Of a DNA stretch of 64,000 bases, positions 13,201-23,494 are shown one piece after another (within the stretch, counting starts at the first letter, position 1; each line of letters opens with the position of its first letter). The translations under genes were made by a program, and so were the position numbers. Source of the DNA: Zanthoxylum bungeanum (Eukaryota > Streptophyta > Magnoliopsida > Sapindales > Rutaceae); NCBI GenBank assembly GCA_019454045.1, contig SKCR01037614.1, forward strand, positions 60,625 to 124,624, given 5' to 3'. The notes under the pieces are model-generated. The model worked only from the letters and a program-made list of their open reading frames with translations. It searched no databases and was not told where the DNA came from.

Positions 13201-13613
13201 AATAAATTTCGATCAAAATAGGGTAAAGCCAACGAGAGCTCGATGAAAGGAATGAAACCGTGTTCCTCAAGAAAAGTACGGGTATCCGCATGCAACAACA
13301 TGCGTTGAAACCAGGTTTCAAAAGAAGGGTCGTGTTTAGGCCAAGTGCGGATAGGGTTCGACTGAATGAGAGAATAAATGTTCAATTGCTCCGAGAAATG
13401 GAGGTTGGAAGTGGAAGGAAACAGCTGAGCCAACAGGGCCGTAGCGATGGCGTTGTCATCAACAAAGATGGGGCCTAAAGAGCACTGGCCATAGTCCTCA
13501 TTAAGGGTATGAACGCCCAAAACACTCATAGAGGAGTCACCCAGTGCCATTTGGGAAGAAGAGGACACCATTAGTACAGAAGGTTGAGAGCACGAAAGAA
13601 GAGAATTTTGCAA
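10266..13613 (-). pseudogene. antisense ORF: plant mobile domain (aminotransferase-like) protein
   Basis: This reading frame runs opposite to gag-pol, between integrase and the 3' LTR. The N-terminal block (13613-13062, 183 codons) shows plant mobile domain features: WFQRMLLHADTRTFLEEHGF, FWSSEYNIFLFPSG and PFTITLRDISALTGL. After a frame change it continues at 12738-12376 (PYFVHQLTESEEDESIHR...), then 11785-11024, a Ser/Pro/Ala-rich disordered stretch of about 250 codons, and 10979-10782. The same frame runs on past a TAA at 10782 into a charged, coiled-coil-like tail (KKKKVASLVAEATAIMAEF) down to about 10266. Such antisense ORFs are known in Tat-lineage elements; their function is not established. 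Stops and shifts make this copy non-functional. Confidence 0.75.
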
Positions 13614-14047
13614 AGTAGAAGGTAAAGTGAGGACAATAACAAGTCAAGCCCTTATATAACAAATGTGAAAAGCTAGCCCTAGGACAGGTGTCACAACCCA
13701 AATGGACGAAGGAAGGAAAGAGCGGGAAAATGCTTTGGATGAAAATCGCTCTAGACAGGTGTTGTGACACGATTCGATGTAGAAGGGTGACAGGTGATGT
13801 GAGGTGACACCGAAGTGACATAAAAAACGGCTCATTAATAGGCGTTATGATGAAACGTGTTGGGAAGGTCGCGCATTTATTGAATGAATGATGCTGACAT
13901 AGGGAACGCAAAAGACGGCCCGTAAGGCACACAAAGGATGATAGGGCGAAGACCTGCAGGCCGACATCAGTATGCGGCCAATAAACACTGCCCTTACTTT
14001 ATCCAAATTAAATTCACCTCAATTTCGCTTCCAACTCAATCAAGGTG
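13614..14047 (+). other. Tat1 3' untranslated region upstream of the polypurine tract
   Basis: No coding signal on the plus strand. It probably holds the promoter region of the antisense ORF, but no convincing TATA box was picked out. It contains imperfect repeats of a GACAGGTGT/GTGACA kind near 13684-13820. Confidence 0.5.
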
Positions 14048-14058
14048 AATTTGGGGGA
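14048..14058 (+). other. Tat1 polypurine tract
   Basis: AATTTGGGGGA, the G-run polypurine tract typical of plant Ty3/gypsy elements, placed where second-strand synthesis would start, just before the probable 3' LTR. Confidence 0.7.
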
Positions 14059-14571
14059 CAACTATTGACAAAAGGAAATCGTCCTAGGACGAACAAGTTG
14101 ATGAGGGACGAAAAGCAAGTAGGGCAAACAAGTATTACACCACAGAACGATTTGCAAATAGGGCGACGATAGGAAGAGCAATCAAAATGATCGCCAAACG
14201 ACACAACGACTAGGACGACAAGAAGAGTCAAGACGACCCATACGCACTGCCGTTGAACCCACGATTTAGCGGTTAAACAGTACTACCCATAATTTGGCGG
14301 TTCATCGAGCACAATCTGACAGTTCCCCACGATCAGGCAGTTAAGGCACATAACTCGGCAGTTGGAGGCATGATCCAGCAATTGCAGGGTAGTTTGCAGG
14401 TTGAAACTGTCCAAGCAATTAGCAAGTTCCGATATAAAGAGCTCATTCATGCGAAGGAAAAAGCCCCGGAAAAAATGAAGACTCAACATGAGTAATTTAT
14501 CTTTATTTCTTATCTTTGAAATCTTAGGACTGTAATATGTGTGCTTGTGCCCCTTGGAGGCTTATTCATCA
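14059..14571 (+). repeat. probable Tat1 3' LTR
   Basis: It follows the polypurine tract, has a TATAAA box at 14433-14438, and ends near ATTCATCA at 14571, where the character of the sequence changes. No second LTR copy is in the window, so both ends are inferred. The 5' LTR, expected left of position 1, would decide the boundary. Confidence 0.5.
14433..14438 (+). promoter_or_regulatory. TATA box of the probable Tat1 LTR
   Basis: TATAAA about 375 bases into the probable LTR and about 130 bases before its proposed end, a normal U3/R position. Confidence 0.45.
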
Positions 14572-16135
14572 AACACCCCTTATTGGGACTGTGTCTCAAG
14601 AGGTTTGAACCTTACACGCTCTTTTGACAAAAAATTATGCAAACAGTAACTTACACGAAAACTTATATAATAAATAGGTTTCTAGAAATTTTTTAGGTGT
14701 GATGGCAATAGAATATTTGTAAATAAATAAATAAGTTAAACAATAAGCTCAAAGCCGCTACCAAATAGGGTGTGAGGAGTGCTACTAGACTCTATTACAC
14801 TTTCTAGCTTTTTGTTTGACACTTGTTAATTTGTTAGTTTTGTGACCAATTTCAAATTATTATTTAATTTTTTTTAGTTAAACTACACATAAAACTAAAA
14901 AAATAAAAATGAAAATAAATAATGCAACACTGTCTCAAGCGGGAGAGTATTTCTAATACTCTTTAATAAGGGTGTGTAAAAAAACTAAACAAAATCAATT
15001 CTATAGAATCGAATTGAAAAGTTCAATTAATTAATTGGAATTCGGCCTTAATTTGGACTAAATCGATCGATTCAATTTGATTCAGTGTCAGATTCGAATT
15101 GAACCGATAAATTGGTTAACTTAATTTTTTATTTTCGTTAAAAGAAATAGGCAAGACAAAATTGATCATCTTCTCATCTCACCCGCACAAAACTCAATTT
15201 CCATTTCTGGACCCACCAAATACTTAAACCCAAACAAAACTCACCCACACTGCAGTTTCATGCACGCACCCACACATCATCCTCCACTCATCACTCCTCT
15301 TCAAAGCATTACTCCTCTCTTTGTCCTTTTGTTCAGTTGAAGGTTGAATTAAATCTAGATTTGATTTTGCAACTGTACGCTTGAGTAGAGCTTGAGGCAT
15401 ATGATTTCAGTTTCAGATTTTACGTTAGTCAATAATTTTAATTTTCATATGTAAATGAAGTAGCCTGTGTACTGTAATGTTTAGCTGTGGTTTAATTTCG
15501 GGTTTCAAATTTTGATTAAAACAAATCCAACCGTGAACCGAAATTAAGAACAAAACTGAATTTCACCGAATTGAAAATTTTGGTCCAATTCGATTCTTAA
15601 TTTCAATTTCTAATTGATTCTTACCCAGACAAGCTTAATAATTTTCAATTCAGTTCGATTTTATTCATCCTTATTCCTCAATACAGTATAGAATCCCAAA
15701 TTCCACCTAAATTTCCAGTTCAACAATTTTCCATACTGTTTTGTCAGATCTAGGGACAATAAAGTATGAACTTCTTCTTAAAATTGTTTTAATTAAGATT
15801 GGCCAATATATTTTCAATATAACAGAACCAAATTAAATGAAGCTTTCTTCTTCTTGTTTTTTTTTTCAATTGTTTTTTTTACTGTTTTTTGCATTTGACA
15901 CACCCCACCCTTCTTTTTTATTTTGGACAGATACAATATCAAAATTGGGGTGGGAGGAAAAATCTTGATTTTAGGGATGATAAAAAATCTCATTAAGATT
16001 AGAATTGGTATTTTTTTAGTCTTGAATTTTGTTTTTTGCATTACAATCCACCCTCAATTTGTACGATCTAAAATTCAAAATAATTTTTTTGTCTGGATAA
16101 ATAAACCAATACAAGATACGGATGATTATTCATCA
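14572..16135. other. AT-rich intergenic stretch
   Basis: No gene supported on either strand; short ORFs such as 15814-16041 are chance frames in AT-rich DNA. It contains a possible hAT-type MITE (14967-15672). The segment 16010-16140 is one copy of a tandem repeat whose other copy lies at 23509-23640 beyond the Tat2 insertion. Confidence 0.6.
14967..15672. mobile_element. possible non-autonomous hAT-type MITE
   Basis: The left end TAAGGGTGTGTAAAAAAAC and the right end, which as its reverse complement reads TAAGGATGAATAAAATCG, form imperfect terminal inverted repeats. Both subterminal regions are rich in repeated AATTGAA / GAACCGAA-like words, a style common in plant hAT MITEs with GGGTGTG ends. 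The flanking 8-mers match only in part, so the target duplication is not convincing. Confidence 0.35.
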
Positions 16136-16140
16136 CGACC

Positions 16141-16915
16141 TGTTGATGGTGTTTTCAGGACCTATGATATTTAAGGAGTACGGCAGGGGTAAAAAGGGTA
16201 ATTCCCTTCTCGGTCGAAATCATTAATGCCGACCCAAGCACATGAGTGTTGTAAAGCCAACAGGTAGAGACCGAACACTTGATGATAGGTGACCGACCAC
16301 TTTGGTTCGGATGACCGAGCATTATCAGATCGGTAGCAACATTCTCAACTCAAATGACCATCATGACCGACCTCATGGAGACCGAGCATATGGCGAGACG
16401 TGCTCCAGAAAATAAGGCATCCTATTTTTACGGACAAGATAATAAGTTATCCTACTTTCATGGGGTAAACTAGTAAGTCAGTGTCCTAGTAGGATAAAGG
16501 AAATGAAAGTAGTTTTTTACTAGGAATCCTTATGGGAAAAGGAAATTGTTTCAACTAGGAAATTCTTGTAGGAGAAGGAATCTGATTTCTACACTATTAT
16601 AAATAGGAGGGTAGAGTGTGCGTAAGAGGCAGGAGAATCAATATGAATATCATTATCATCAGACTTGTAAACACAAGAGAGATATCAGAGAAGCATATCT
16701 CGGTAATAAAAAGATCGTCCGTTCTGTGCCCGTGGACGTAGGCTGGATCTGATCCGCCGAACCACGTTAAATCTCCTTGTTGATTGGTGTATTTATCTGT
16801 CTTTTGCTAAGTTTGCTTTTGGTTCCCCCATAACAGAACAAATTCACTATTGAGGGAGAATTATCTCGGGAGTAATATTCCCTTATTGCCCTGAGATCGA
16901 AATCAGCCGTCAACA
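16141..16915 (+). repeat. Tat2 5' LTR
   Basis: Starts TGTTGATGGTGTTTTCAGG and ends GCCGTCAACA. A TATAAATA box lies at 16598-16605. The primer binding site follows directly. Confidence 0.93.
16598..16605 (+). promoter_or_regulatory. TATA box in Tat2 LTR
   Basis: TATAAATA, about 457 bases into the LTR, in the expected U3 position; the same box is present in the 3' LTR. Confidence 0.6.
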
Positions 16916-16916
16916 G

Positions 16917-16935
16917 TTGGCGCCGTCTGTAGGGA
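16917..16935 (+). other. Tat2 primer binding site
   Basis: TTGGCGCCGTCTGTAGGGA, one base after the LTR end. The TGGCGCCGTCTGTGGGGA form is common in plant Tat-lineage gypsy elements. Confidence 0.75.
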
Positions 16936-16967
16936 GACTCCAACAAAAAAACAGCTCGCTTATTAAG

Positions 16968-18669
16968 ATGATGGCAGAAGGTGGAAATCGCCAGTCGTCG
17001 GGAAGTCCTACAGCAGAATGGATAGAGAAGATAGAAGAAAACATGAGGAAAGAAATGGAGGAAAACCAAGCCATTCTAAAATCCATGATGGACCGACTAG
17101 AAAGGATGGAATGAGGAACAACGAGAGCTTTGAAGCCGGAACTTGTCAGAGAAGAGGTGAGACGGCGGAAGGAGAAAATGTTGTAGATACAAGTGAAGAC
17201 GATAGACCCAGAATGAGGGGCCCCTACGGGGTAAAATCCGTAGTGGTAGAAAAAGATTCGCAAACGGAGGAAACATGGGAAGAAGAAGAGGGTAGACAGC
17301 CGCCAGATTCCTCCTATGATAGCCCCCGAAACATCAGAAGGAAAAAAGGAAGTATGGCGAGGCTGAACGAGACACCTCAAGTCATGAGGAGCGCCACACC
17401 CGGGGAAATAGACACGAAGAAGGCCGTAGGAGGCGGCATGGTAACTCAGATAGCAACATGAGGTCTTGGTTGAGGAAAGAGATGACCAAGTGGGGAGTAA
17501 ACCTCAAGACCGATACAGGAGATGCCCGGGACGGTGAGGAGGAATCTCCCCTCGCAGAAGAAATAAGGTCGGCAAAATTCCCGAGGCGATTCAACATGCC
17601 TACCATGACACCCTACAAGGGCCATACTGACCCAAAATCCCATATTGAAAGCTTTGTCCTATTAATGGAAGTCCAAGGAGTAGTAGGGGATGCCGTTTGC
17701 AAAGTATTCCCCCTAACCTTAGGCGGATCCGCCATTCTATGGTACAGAAGTCTAGCCCCATGGAGCATCAGCAACTTCGCACAACTCAAAAAATCATTTG
17801 TACGGCACTTCAAAGGGGCCTGCGTTCCTAAAAAGACACTTGGAGAGTTAAAACTCATAAAGCAGGGAGATGACGAGCCCCTGAAGGCTTTCATTGAAAG
17901 ATACCATAATATGGTGCTCGAGGTCGGGGGATATGAGTCCCTCGAGGCCTTGGAAAGTTTAAAGAGGGGCCTTAAGGGTCAAAAAGTTATGGACTCACCT
18001 AAGAATCCAAGATACGCCGGATTATGCAACAGCCCTGGGAATAGCCCGAAAGTTCGTTTTGTTGGAGAACGAAGAGAAAATATCTCGGAGATGGACATCT
18101 ATCAGAGAGAGGACAATAAGGGCAGAGGCCCCCCGCCGGCCAGATAGGGAGTTCAAAAAACCGCCCCGAGACGCAAGGAATTCAAGCCAATACCTCGGAA
18201 CAACCAGGAAAGAGGAATCCCGAACCAAGTAAACCATGTAGTCAGGGAAGAAGCATACATTCCTCTGAACAAACCACTATGACAAATCGTCATGGAGATC
18301 CAGGAAAAAGGCCTCTTGATAGAACCTAACCTCAGGAGATTCCCCTCATATAAGAGAAATAAAACATCATATTGCGTACATCATAACTTAAGAGGACATC
18401 CGAAGAACGGGTGCAAAGACTTACGGGAACAAATGGAAGACTTGGCTCGGAATGGATATTTAAATAAATACATTGACCATGAGGTTATGGCGGCTAGACA
18501 AAGGGTACAGCGCCGACAGGTAAACATCATCGCAGGAGGGAAAACACAGGCCGGAGATTCTAACCGGTCAAGAAAAAAACTACAGCCGGGCTCGGGGGTC
18601 GGAGGTACTAGAAACAGAACAATCCTCGGGAATACAAGGTGGTCGGTCGGTGCCAATAATATTCACTGA
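16968..18669 (+). pseudogene. Tat2 gag with Cys/His knuckle, broken
   Basis: First ATG codons are at 16968 and 16971. The N-terminal part (16968-17114) is coiled-coil-like (IEKIEENMRKEMEENQAIL). It stops and continues in other frames at 17018-17461. The capsid block 17458-18147 has the Tat pattern: RRFNMPTMTPYKGHTDPKSH, PLTLGGSAILWYRSLAPWSI and LKAFIERYHNMV. After another break, 18292-18669 carries a knuckle (YCVHHNLRGHPKNGC, i.e. C-x2-H-x4-H-x4-C) followed by LREQMEDLARNGYLNKY. Expected role: particle formation and RNA packaging. Confidence 0.85.
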
Positions 18670-19233
18670 CGAGGATGCCCGAGGAGTGAGTTTCCCCACG
18701 ATGATGCGTTAATAATCAAGGCAACAATCGGCGGTTCAGAGGTAGACAGAATCCTGGTGGATCCCGAGAGCGCAGTGGATATAATCTCCAAAGAGGCTCT
18801 GGAAGGCCTTGGAGTGGAGTATGCAGCTCTGACCGAAGATGGCACTCCTCTATACGGCTTCGGGGGTTCAACGGTCGTCCCATTAGGGAGAATACAATTA
18901 GCAATGACGATCGGAACTCATCCCCGGACTCGGACGATTATGATAAACTTCACGGTGGTGGACTGCATGAGCAGTTACCAAGTCATTGTCGGTCGACCTT
19001 TCATGATGAAGACAAAGACCGCAATGTCCTGCCATTACTTAAAGTTAAAATTCCCCACCCGGGAAGGGATCAGAATCGTGTGCGGGAGTCAGAAGACAGC
19101 CTGGAGCTGTTTTGCCACCCTCTCACGGGAAACCCTCTGCGTTGAAGGAGGTACCCAAAAAGACAAGCGAATGAAGACAGAGAAGAAGCAAGGGGGAACA
19201 CAGGTCCTCGGTCAAATAAAATTGCCTGGTTAG
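18670..19233 (+). pseudogene. Tat2 aspartic protease with altered active site
   Basis: The block contains DDALIIKATIGG-like sequence, then ILVDPESAVDIIS, where Tat proteases have D-P/S-G-S-S. The glycine of the active-site triplet is Glu here, which should abolish catalysis. Downstream, DGTPLYGFGGSTVVPLG, TVVDCMSSYQVIVGRPF and a final MSCHYLKLKFPT match the retropepsin order. The open part starts at 18757. A TAG ends it at 19231-19233, before RT. Confidence 0.82.
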
Positions 19234-19284
19234 GGGCGGTCGAAGAACTAGAAGAGATGGAACATTTTTGGACCTGGGAAGAGC

Positions 19285-19975
19285 GTGAAGATAGGGGGAA
19301 ACTTAGACAAAACCCTAAAACAGGGCCTGCTGAGGTGTCTAAAGGAGTACCCGGACGTCTTCGCATGGGGGCATGACGACATGCCCGGGATTGATCCGAA
19401 GTTCATCAATCACCGCTTGGCAGTAAACCCGTCACACAAGCCAGTCAAGCAAAAAATAAGAACCTTTAATCAGGAACGGTACAGGGCAGTAGCGACCGAG
19501 GTGGACAAATTATTGAAAGTTGGTTTCATCAAAGAAGTAAAATACCCGGAGTGAGTATCAAACGTGGTATTGGTGAAGAAGTCAAACAGAAAGTGGAGGA
19601 TGTGCGTGGATTTCACCGACCTCAATAAGGCATGCCCGAAAGACAGCTTCCCACTGCCAAACATAGACCAGCTAGTAGATACAACAGGCTGCCAGGGACT
19701 GCTAAGCTTTATGGATGCCTTCTCAGGATACAACCAGGTCAAGATGCACCCTGCGGACGAGGAGAAAACAACTTTTGTCACCGACCAGGGGCTTTACTGT
19801 TATAAAGTAAGGCCCTTCTGACTGAAGAATGCAGGGGCAACCTTTCAAAGGCTGGTCAACAAAATTTTCAAACCGCTCATTGGCACGTCAATGTTGGTAT
19901 ATGTTGACGACATGATAACAATGTCCCAAGAGCCAGAATGTCACGTGATAGATCTACAGAAACCCTTCGATTTAC
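19285..19975 (+). pseudogene. Tat2 reverse transcriptase, truncated after the YVDD box
   Basis: Open at 19285-19554, then after a TGA in the same frame 19564-19821, then 19834 onward. Motifs seen: EYPDVFAWGHDDMPGIDP, NRKWRMCVDFTDLNKACPKD, SFMDAFSGYNQVKMHP, NAGATFQRLVNKIF and MLVYVDDMI. The frame loses homology soon after the catalytic box (about 19975), where the connection, RNase H and integrase should follow. Instead the sequence passes into repeats. Two in-frame TGA codons (19552 and 19819) are also present. Confidence 0.88.
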
Positions 19976-20098
19976 AAGGGACATTCCGAGATAGGAATCG
20001 AGAGAAAGGGATGCCCCCAGGAGATGGCCTTACCAGGCCGGTTTGGGAAATACAGAACAGAGAATGTGCACGCATATATTACATCTACCCGATCATTT
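19976..20098 (+). other. junction between truncated Tat2 pol and tandem repeats
   Basis: Short stretch with no recognised domain; it marks the deletion that removed the rest of pol. Confidence 0.5.
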
Positions 20099-21560
20099 TG
20101 ATCTGTGAGAAGCATAGCACGGGGAGAGATGACACCCATGTGGCGTTTGCTTGCTCTAGTGTTTACCGAACATAAGAAGGATCTGATCCTCACCTACCTG
20201 ATTAATGGATCCGTGAGAAGCATAGCACGGGGATGGATGATACCTCCGTGGCGTTTGCTTGCTCCAGTGTTTACCGAATATAAAGAGGAATATGTCATTA
20301 ATGTTTCGAACACTCTCTGATCCTCACCTACCTGATTAATGGATCCGTGAGAAGCATAGCACGGGGAGGGATGATACCCCATGTGGCGTTTGCTTGCTCC
20401 AATGTTTACCGAACATAATGAGGAATATGCCCTTAATGTTTCGGACACTCTCTGATCCTCACCTACCTGATTAATGGATTCGTGAGAAGCATAGCACGGG
20501 GAGGGATGATACCCTCGTGGCGTTTGCTTGCTCCAGTGTTTACCGAACATAAGAAGGAATATGCCCTTAATGTTTCGGACACTCTCTAATCCTCACTTAC
20601 CTGATTAATGGATCCGTGAGAAGCATAGCACGTGGATGGATGATACCCCCGTGGCATTTGCTTGCTCCAGTGTTTACCGAACATAAAGAGGAATATGCCC
20701 TTAATGTTTCGAACACTCTCTGATCCTCACCTACCTGATTAATGGATCCGTGAGAAGCATAGCACGTGGAGGGATGATACCCCCGTGGCGTTTGTTTGCT
20801 CCAGTGTTTACCGAACATAATGAGGAATATGCCCTTAATGTTTCGAACACTCTCTAATCCTCACCTACCTGATTAATGGATCCGTGAGAAACATAGCACG
20901 GGGATGGATGATACCCCCGTGGCATTTGCTTGCTCCAGTGTTTACCGAACATAAGGAGGAATATGCCCTTAATGTTTCGAACACTCTCTGATCCTCACCT
21001 ACCTGATTAATGGATCCGTGAGAAGCATAGCACGGGGAGGGATGATACCCCCATGGCGTTTGTTTGCTCCAGTGTTTACCGAACATAATGAGGAATATGC
21101 CCTTAATGTTTCGGACACTCTCTGATCCTCACCTACCTGATTAATGGATCCGTGAGAAGTATAGCACGGGGAGGGATGATACCCTTGTGGCGTTTGCTTA
21201 CTCCCGTGTTTACTGAACATAAGGAGGAATATGCCCTTAATGTTTCAGACACTCTCTGATCCTCACCTACCTGATTAATGGATCCGTGAGAAGCATAGCA
21301 CGGGGAGGGATGATACCCCTGTGGCGTTTGCTTGCTCCAGTGTTAACCGAACATAATGAGGGATATGCCCTTAATGTTTCGGACACTCTTTGATCCTTAC
21401 TCGATCACTCGGATCCAAGAGAAGTATAGCCCGGGGAGGGATTGTGCCCCCGTAGCGTATGCTTGCTCCAGCGTTGTAAGGAGGAGCCCTCAAACAATAC
21501 ACAGGCTCCATAGAGACCTGAAGTATAGAGGATGTGCCCTTACCATTCTAAACGCTCTTT
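20099..21560 (+). repeat. tandem array, 134-bp unit, about 9 full copies plus degenerate ends
   Basis: The word CCGTGAGAAG recurs at about 20211, 20345, 20479, 20614, 20748, 20882, 21016, 21150 and 21284, i.e. every 134-135 bases. Degenerate copies flank the array at 20099 and 21415. Units are highly similar to each other (differences such as GGGGAGGG versus GGGGATGG). Because 134 is not a multiple of 3, the recurring 73-codon ORFs on the minus strand are a by-product of repetition. Confidence 0.93.
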
Positions 21561-21819
21561 GATCCGAATCCTGGTTCGCCGGGACGCTGAATTGAAAGGT
21601 TCAGAATTGTGTTTTGGAGGCCTCAGACATGACGCTGTTTTGAGGCATCCGCGCTATTATTTTAGGTAAGTGATTAAGTCACCCTCATTTCATGATTTTT
21701 ATTTTCCAGAGTTTTGTTTTTGTTTTTCACTGGTCTGGCAAGGGGACGCCCGTGCCAGATTCGGTAGGGCTTCAAAAGGTTGATTCACTTCCCTTCTAAA
21801 TAAGTCCCAAGGATTAATC
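21561..21819 (+). other. Tat2 spacer between tandem arrays
   Basis: Non-coding stretch inside the Tat2 3' region; no gene or repeat seen. Confidence 0.5.
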
Positions 21820-22171
21820 GGCTCGGGGCTGGATTCATTCCGTCGAGGCCACTTGGTTAATCGGCTCGGGGCTGGATTCGTTCCGCCGAGGCCACTTGTT
21901 TATTTCCGGCTCGGGTCTGCTCTTGTACCGCCGAGACCGATGTTTCTTTCCGGCTCGGGTCTGCTTTTGTACCGCCGAGACCGATGTTTCTTTCCTGCTC
22001 GGGTCTGCTCTTGTACCGCCGAGACCGATGTTTCTTTCCGGCTCGGGTCTGCTCTTGTACCGCCGAGACCGATGTTTCTTTCCGGCTCGGGTCTGCTCAT
22101 GTACCACCGAGACCAATGTTTCTTTCCGGCTCGGGTCTGCTCTTGTACCGCCGAGAACGATGTTTGTTTCA
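21820..22171 (+). repeat. tandem array, 44-bp unit, about 8 copies
   Basis: Units starting GGCTCGGG recur at about 21820, 21863, 21908, 21952, 21996, 22040, 22084 and 22128. The core is GGCTCGGGTCTGCTCTTGTA followed by CCGCCGAGACC. The first two units are more diverged. All three frames stay open across it, which is why long spurious ORFs appear on both strands. Confidence 0.92.
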
Positions 22172-22500
22172 GCTCGGGGTCGGGTTACGTCCCACCGAGT
22201 CAACTTCTTTGGACTGGGGATGTAACATTCCCCCAGAGCCAAGTCTTTCTTTCAGCTTGGGGTCGGGTTACGTCCCACCGAGTCGGCTTATTTGGACTGG
22301 GGATGTAATATTCCCCCAGAGCCAAGTCTTTCTTCAGCTCGGGGTCGGGATACGTCCCACTGAGAGACTTATAATCGGCATGGGATCGGAACATCTCCCC
22401 CATGGTCGGCCCTCTATTGGTCTGGGGAAGTGACATTCCCCCAGAGCCAAATGTTCTTCTCAGCTCGGGGTCGGGTTACGTCCCACCGAGTCGATCGTCA
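22172..22500 (+). repeat. tandem repeats, about 83-bp unit, 3-4 copies
   Basis: The word CAGCTCGGGGTCGGGTTACG, with small changes, recurs near 22170, 22253, 22335 and 22460. Each copy holds CCCACCGAGTC and a block ending ATTCCCCCAGAGCCAA. The spacing of the last copy is longer. The GCTCGGG core is shared with the 44-bp array, so the two arrays probably share an ancestor. Confidence 0.8.
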
Positions 22501-22701
22501 TCAGCATAAGGGCAAAACATTTTCTCCACGGGTAGATATCGGGATCATCGTTGACTGAGCACATGAGGGTGTCAGGAAGGACCAGATTTGCAGCCAAGAC
22601 ATTTTTCTCTACGGTTCCTGGAGTGACCACCGACGGATTCATCGGCACGCCATATTTTTTTATAGTTCCCGGCATCAACTCGCAAACTCGTTGTTACCGA
22701 G
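22501..22701 (+). other. Tat2 3' untranslated region
   Basis: Non-coding stretch between the repeat arrays and the polypurine tract. No gene seen. Confidence 0.5.
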
Positions 22702-22715
22702 AACTAGGGGATAGA
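22702..22715 (+). other. Tat2 polypurine tract
   Basis: AACTAGGGGATAGA directly before the 3' LTR start at 22716, the expected place for the plus-strand primer. Confidence 0.65.
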
Positions 22716-23489
22716 TGTTGATGGTGTTTTCAGGACCTATGATATTTAAGGAGTACGGCAGGGGTAAAAAGGGTAATTCCCTTCTCGGTCGAAATCATTA
22801 ATGCCGACCCGAGCACATGAGTGTTATAAAGCCAACAGGTAGAGACTGAACACTTGATGATAGGTGACCGACCACTTTGGTTCGGATGACCGAACATTAT
22901 CAGATCGGTAGCAGCATTCTCAGCTCAAAGGACCATCATGACCGACCTCATGGAGACCGAGCATATGACGAGACGTGCTCCAGAAGATAAGACATCCTAT
23001 TTTTACGGACAAGATAATAAGTTATCCTACTTTCATGGGGTAAACTAGTAAGTCAGTGTCCTAGTAGGATAAAGGAAATGAAAGTAGTTTTTGACTAGGA
23101 ATTCTTATGGGAAAGAGAAATTGTTTCAACTAGGAAATTCTTGTAGGAGAAGGAATCTGATTTCTACACTATTATAAATAGGAGGGTAGAGTGTGCATAA
23201 GAGGCATGAGAATCAATATGAATATCATTATCATCAGACTTGTAAACACAAGAGAGATATCAGAGAAGCATATCTCGGTAATAAAAGGTCGTCCGTTCTG
23301 TGCCCGTGGACGTAGGCCGAATCTGATCCGCCGAACCACGTTAAATCTCCTTGTTGATTGGTTTATTTATCTGTCTTTTGCTAAGTTTGCTTTTGGTTCC
23401 CCCATAACAGAACAAATTCACTGTTGAGGGAGGATTGTCTCGGGAGTAATATTCCCTTATTGCCCTGAGATCGAAATCAGCCGTCAACA
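22716..23489 (+). repeat. Tat2 3' LTR
   Basis: Partner of 16141-16915. It starts TGTTGATGG and ends GTCAACA, followed by target duplication CGACC. Confidence 0.93.
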
Positions 23490-23494
23490 CGACC

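Larger units (their letters stand above)
3607..14571 (+). mobile_element. Ty3/gypsy element Tat1 (Tat lineage), missing its 5' LTR here
   Basis: Domain order on the plus strand is gag, protease, RT, RNase H, a second RNase H, integrase, then a long antisense ORF, polypurine tract and a probable LTR. RNase H followed by an additional archaeal-type RNase H before integrase is known from the Tat lineage (Ogre, Retand and relatives), as is an antisense plant-mobile-domain ORF between pol and the 3' LTR. The 5' LTR is expected left of the Cop-A1 insertion, outside the window. All frames are broken, so the copy is dead. The right boundary is uncertain by tens of bases. Confidence 0.85.
16141..23489 (+). 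mobile_element. Ty3/gypsy element Tat2, paired LTRs, truncated pol
   Basis: LTRs at 16141-16915 and 22716-23489 (775 and 774 bases) flank the element. A perfect 5-bp target duplication CGACC lies at 16136-16140 and 23490-23494. Order inside: PBS, gag, Cys/His knuckle, protease, RT, then no RNase H or integrase but three sets of tandem repeats, a polypurine tract and the 3' LTR. By eye the LTRs differ at about 20-25 of 775 positions (about 97 percent identical). With no integrase it cannot have moved by itself in this form. Confidence 0.93.

Noticed and set aside
13106..13478. Other-frame ORFs over the antisense mobile-domain region (for example 13260-13478 plus, 13106-13321 minus)
   Set aside because: Shadow frames of the 13062-13613 block; no recognisable motif.
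20194..21220. Recurring 73-codon minus-strand ORFs with near-identical protein sequence
   Set aside because: They are produced by the 134-bp tandem unit. The unit length is not a multiple of 3 and a stop occurs each period, so this is not a repeat protein.
21835..22436. Overlapping long ORFs in several frames on both strands (135-151 codons)
   Set aside because: They come from the 44-bp array, which happens to lack stops in most frames; no start context, no domain, and the same peptide appears in all frames.
20099..22500. CRISPR-like direct repeats
   Set aside because: Units are contiguous without unique spacers, and they lie within a plant LTR retrotransposon.
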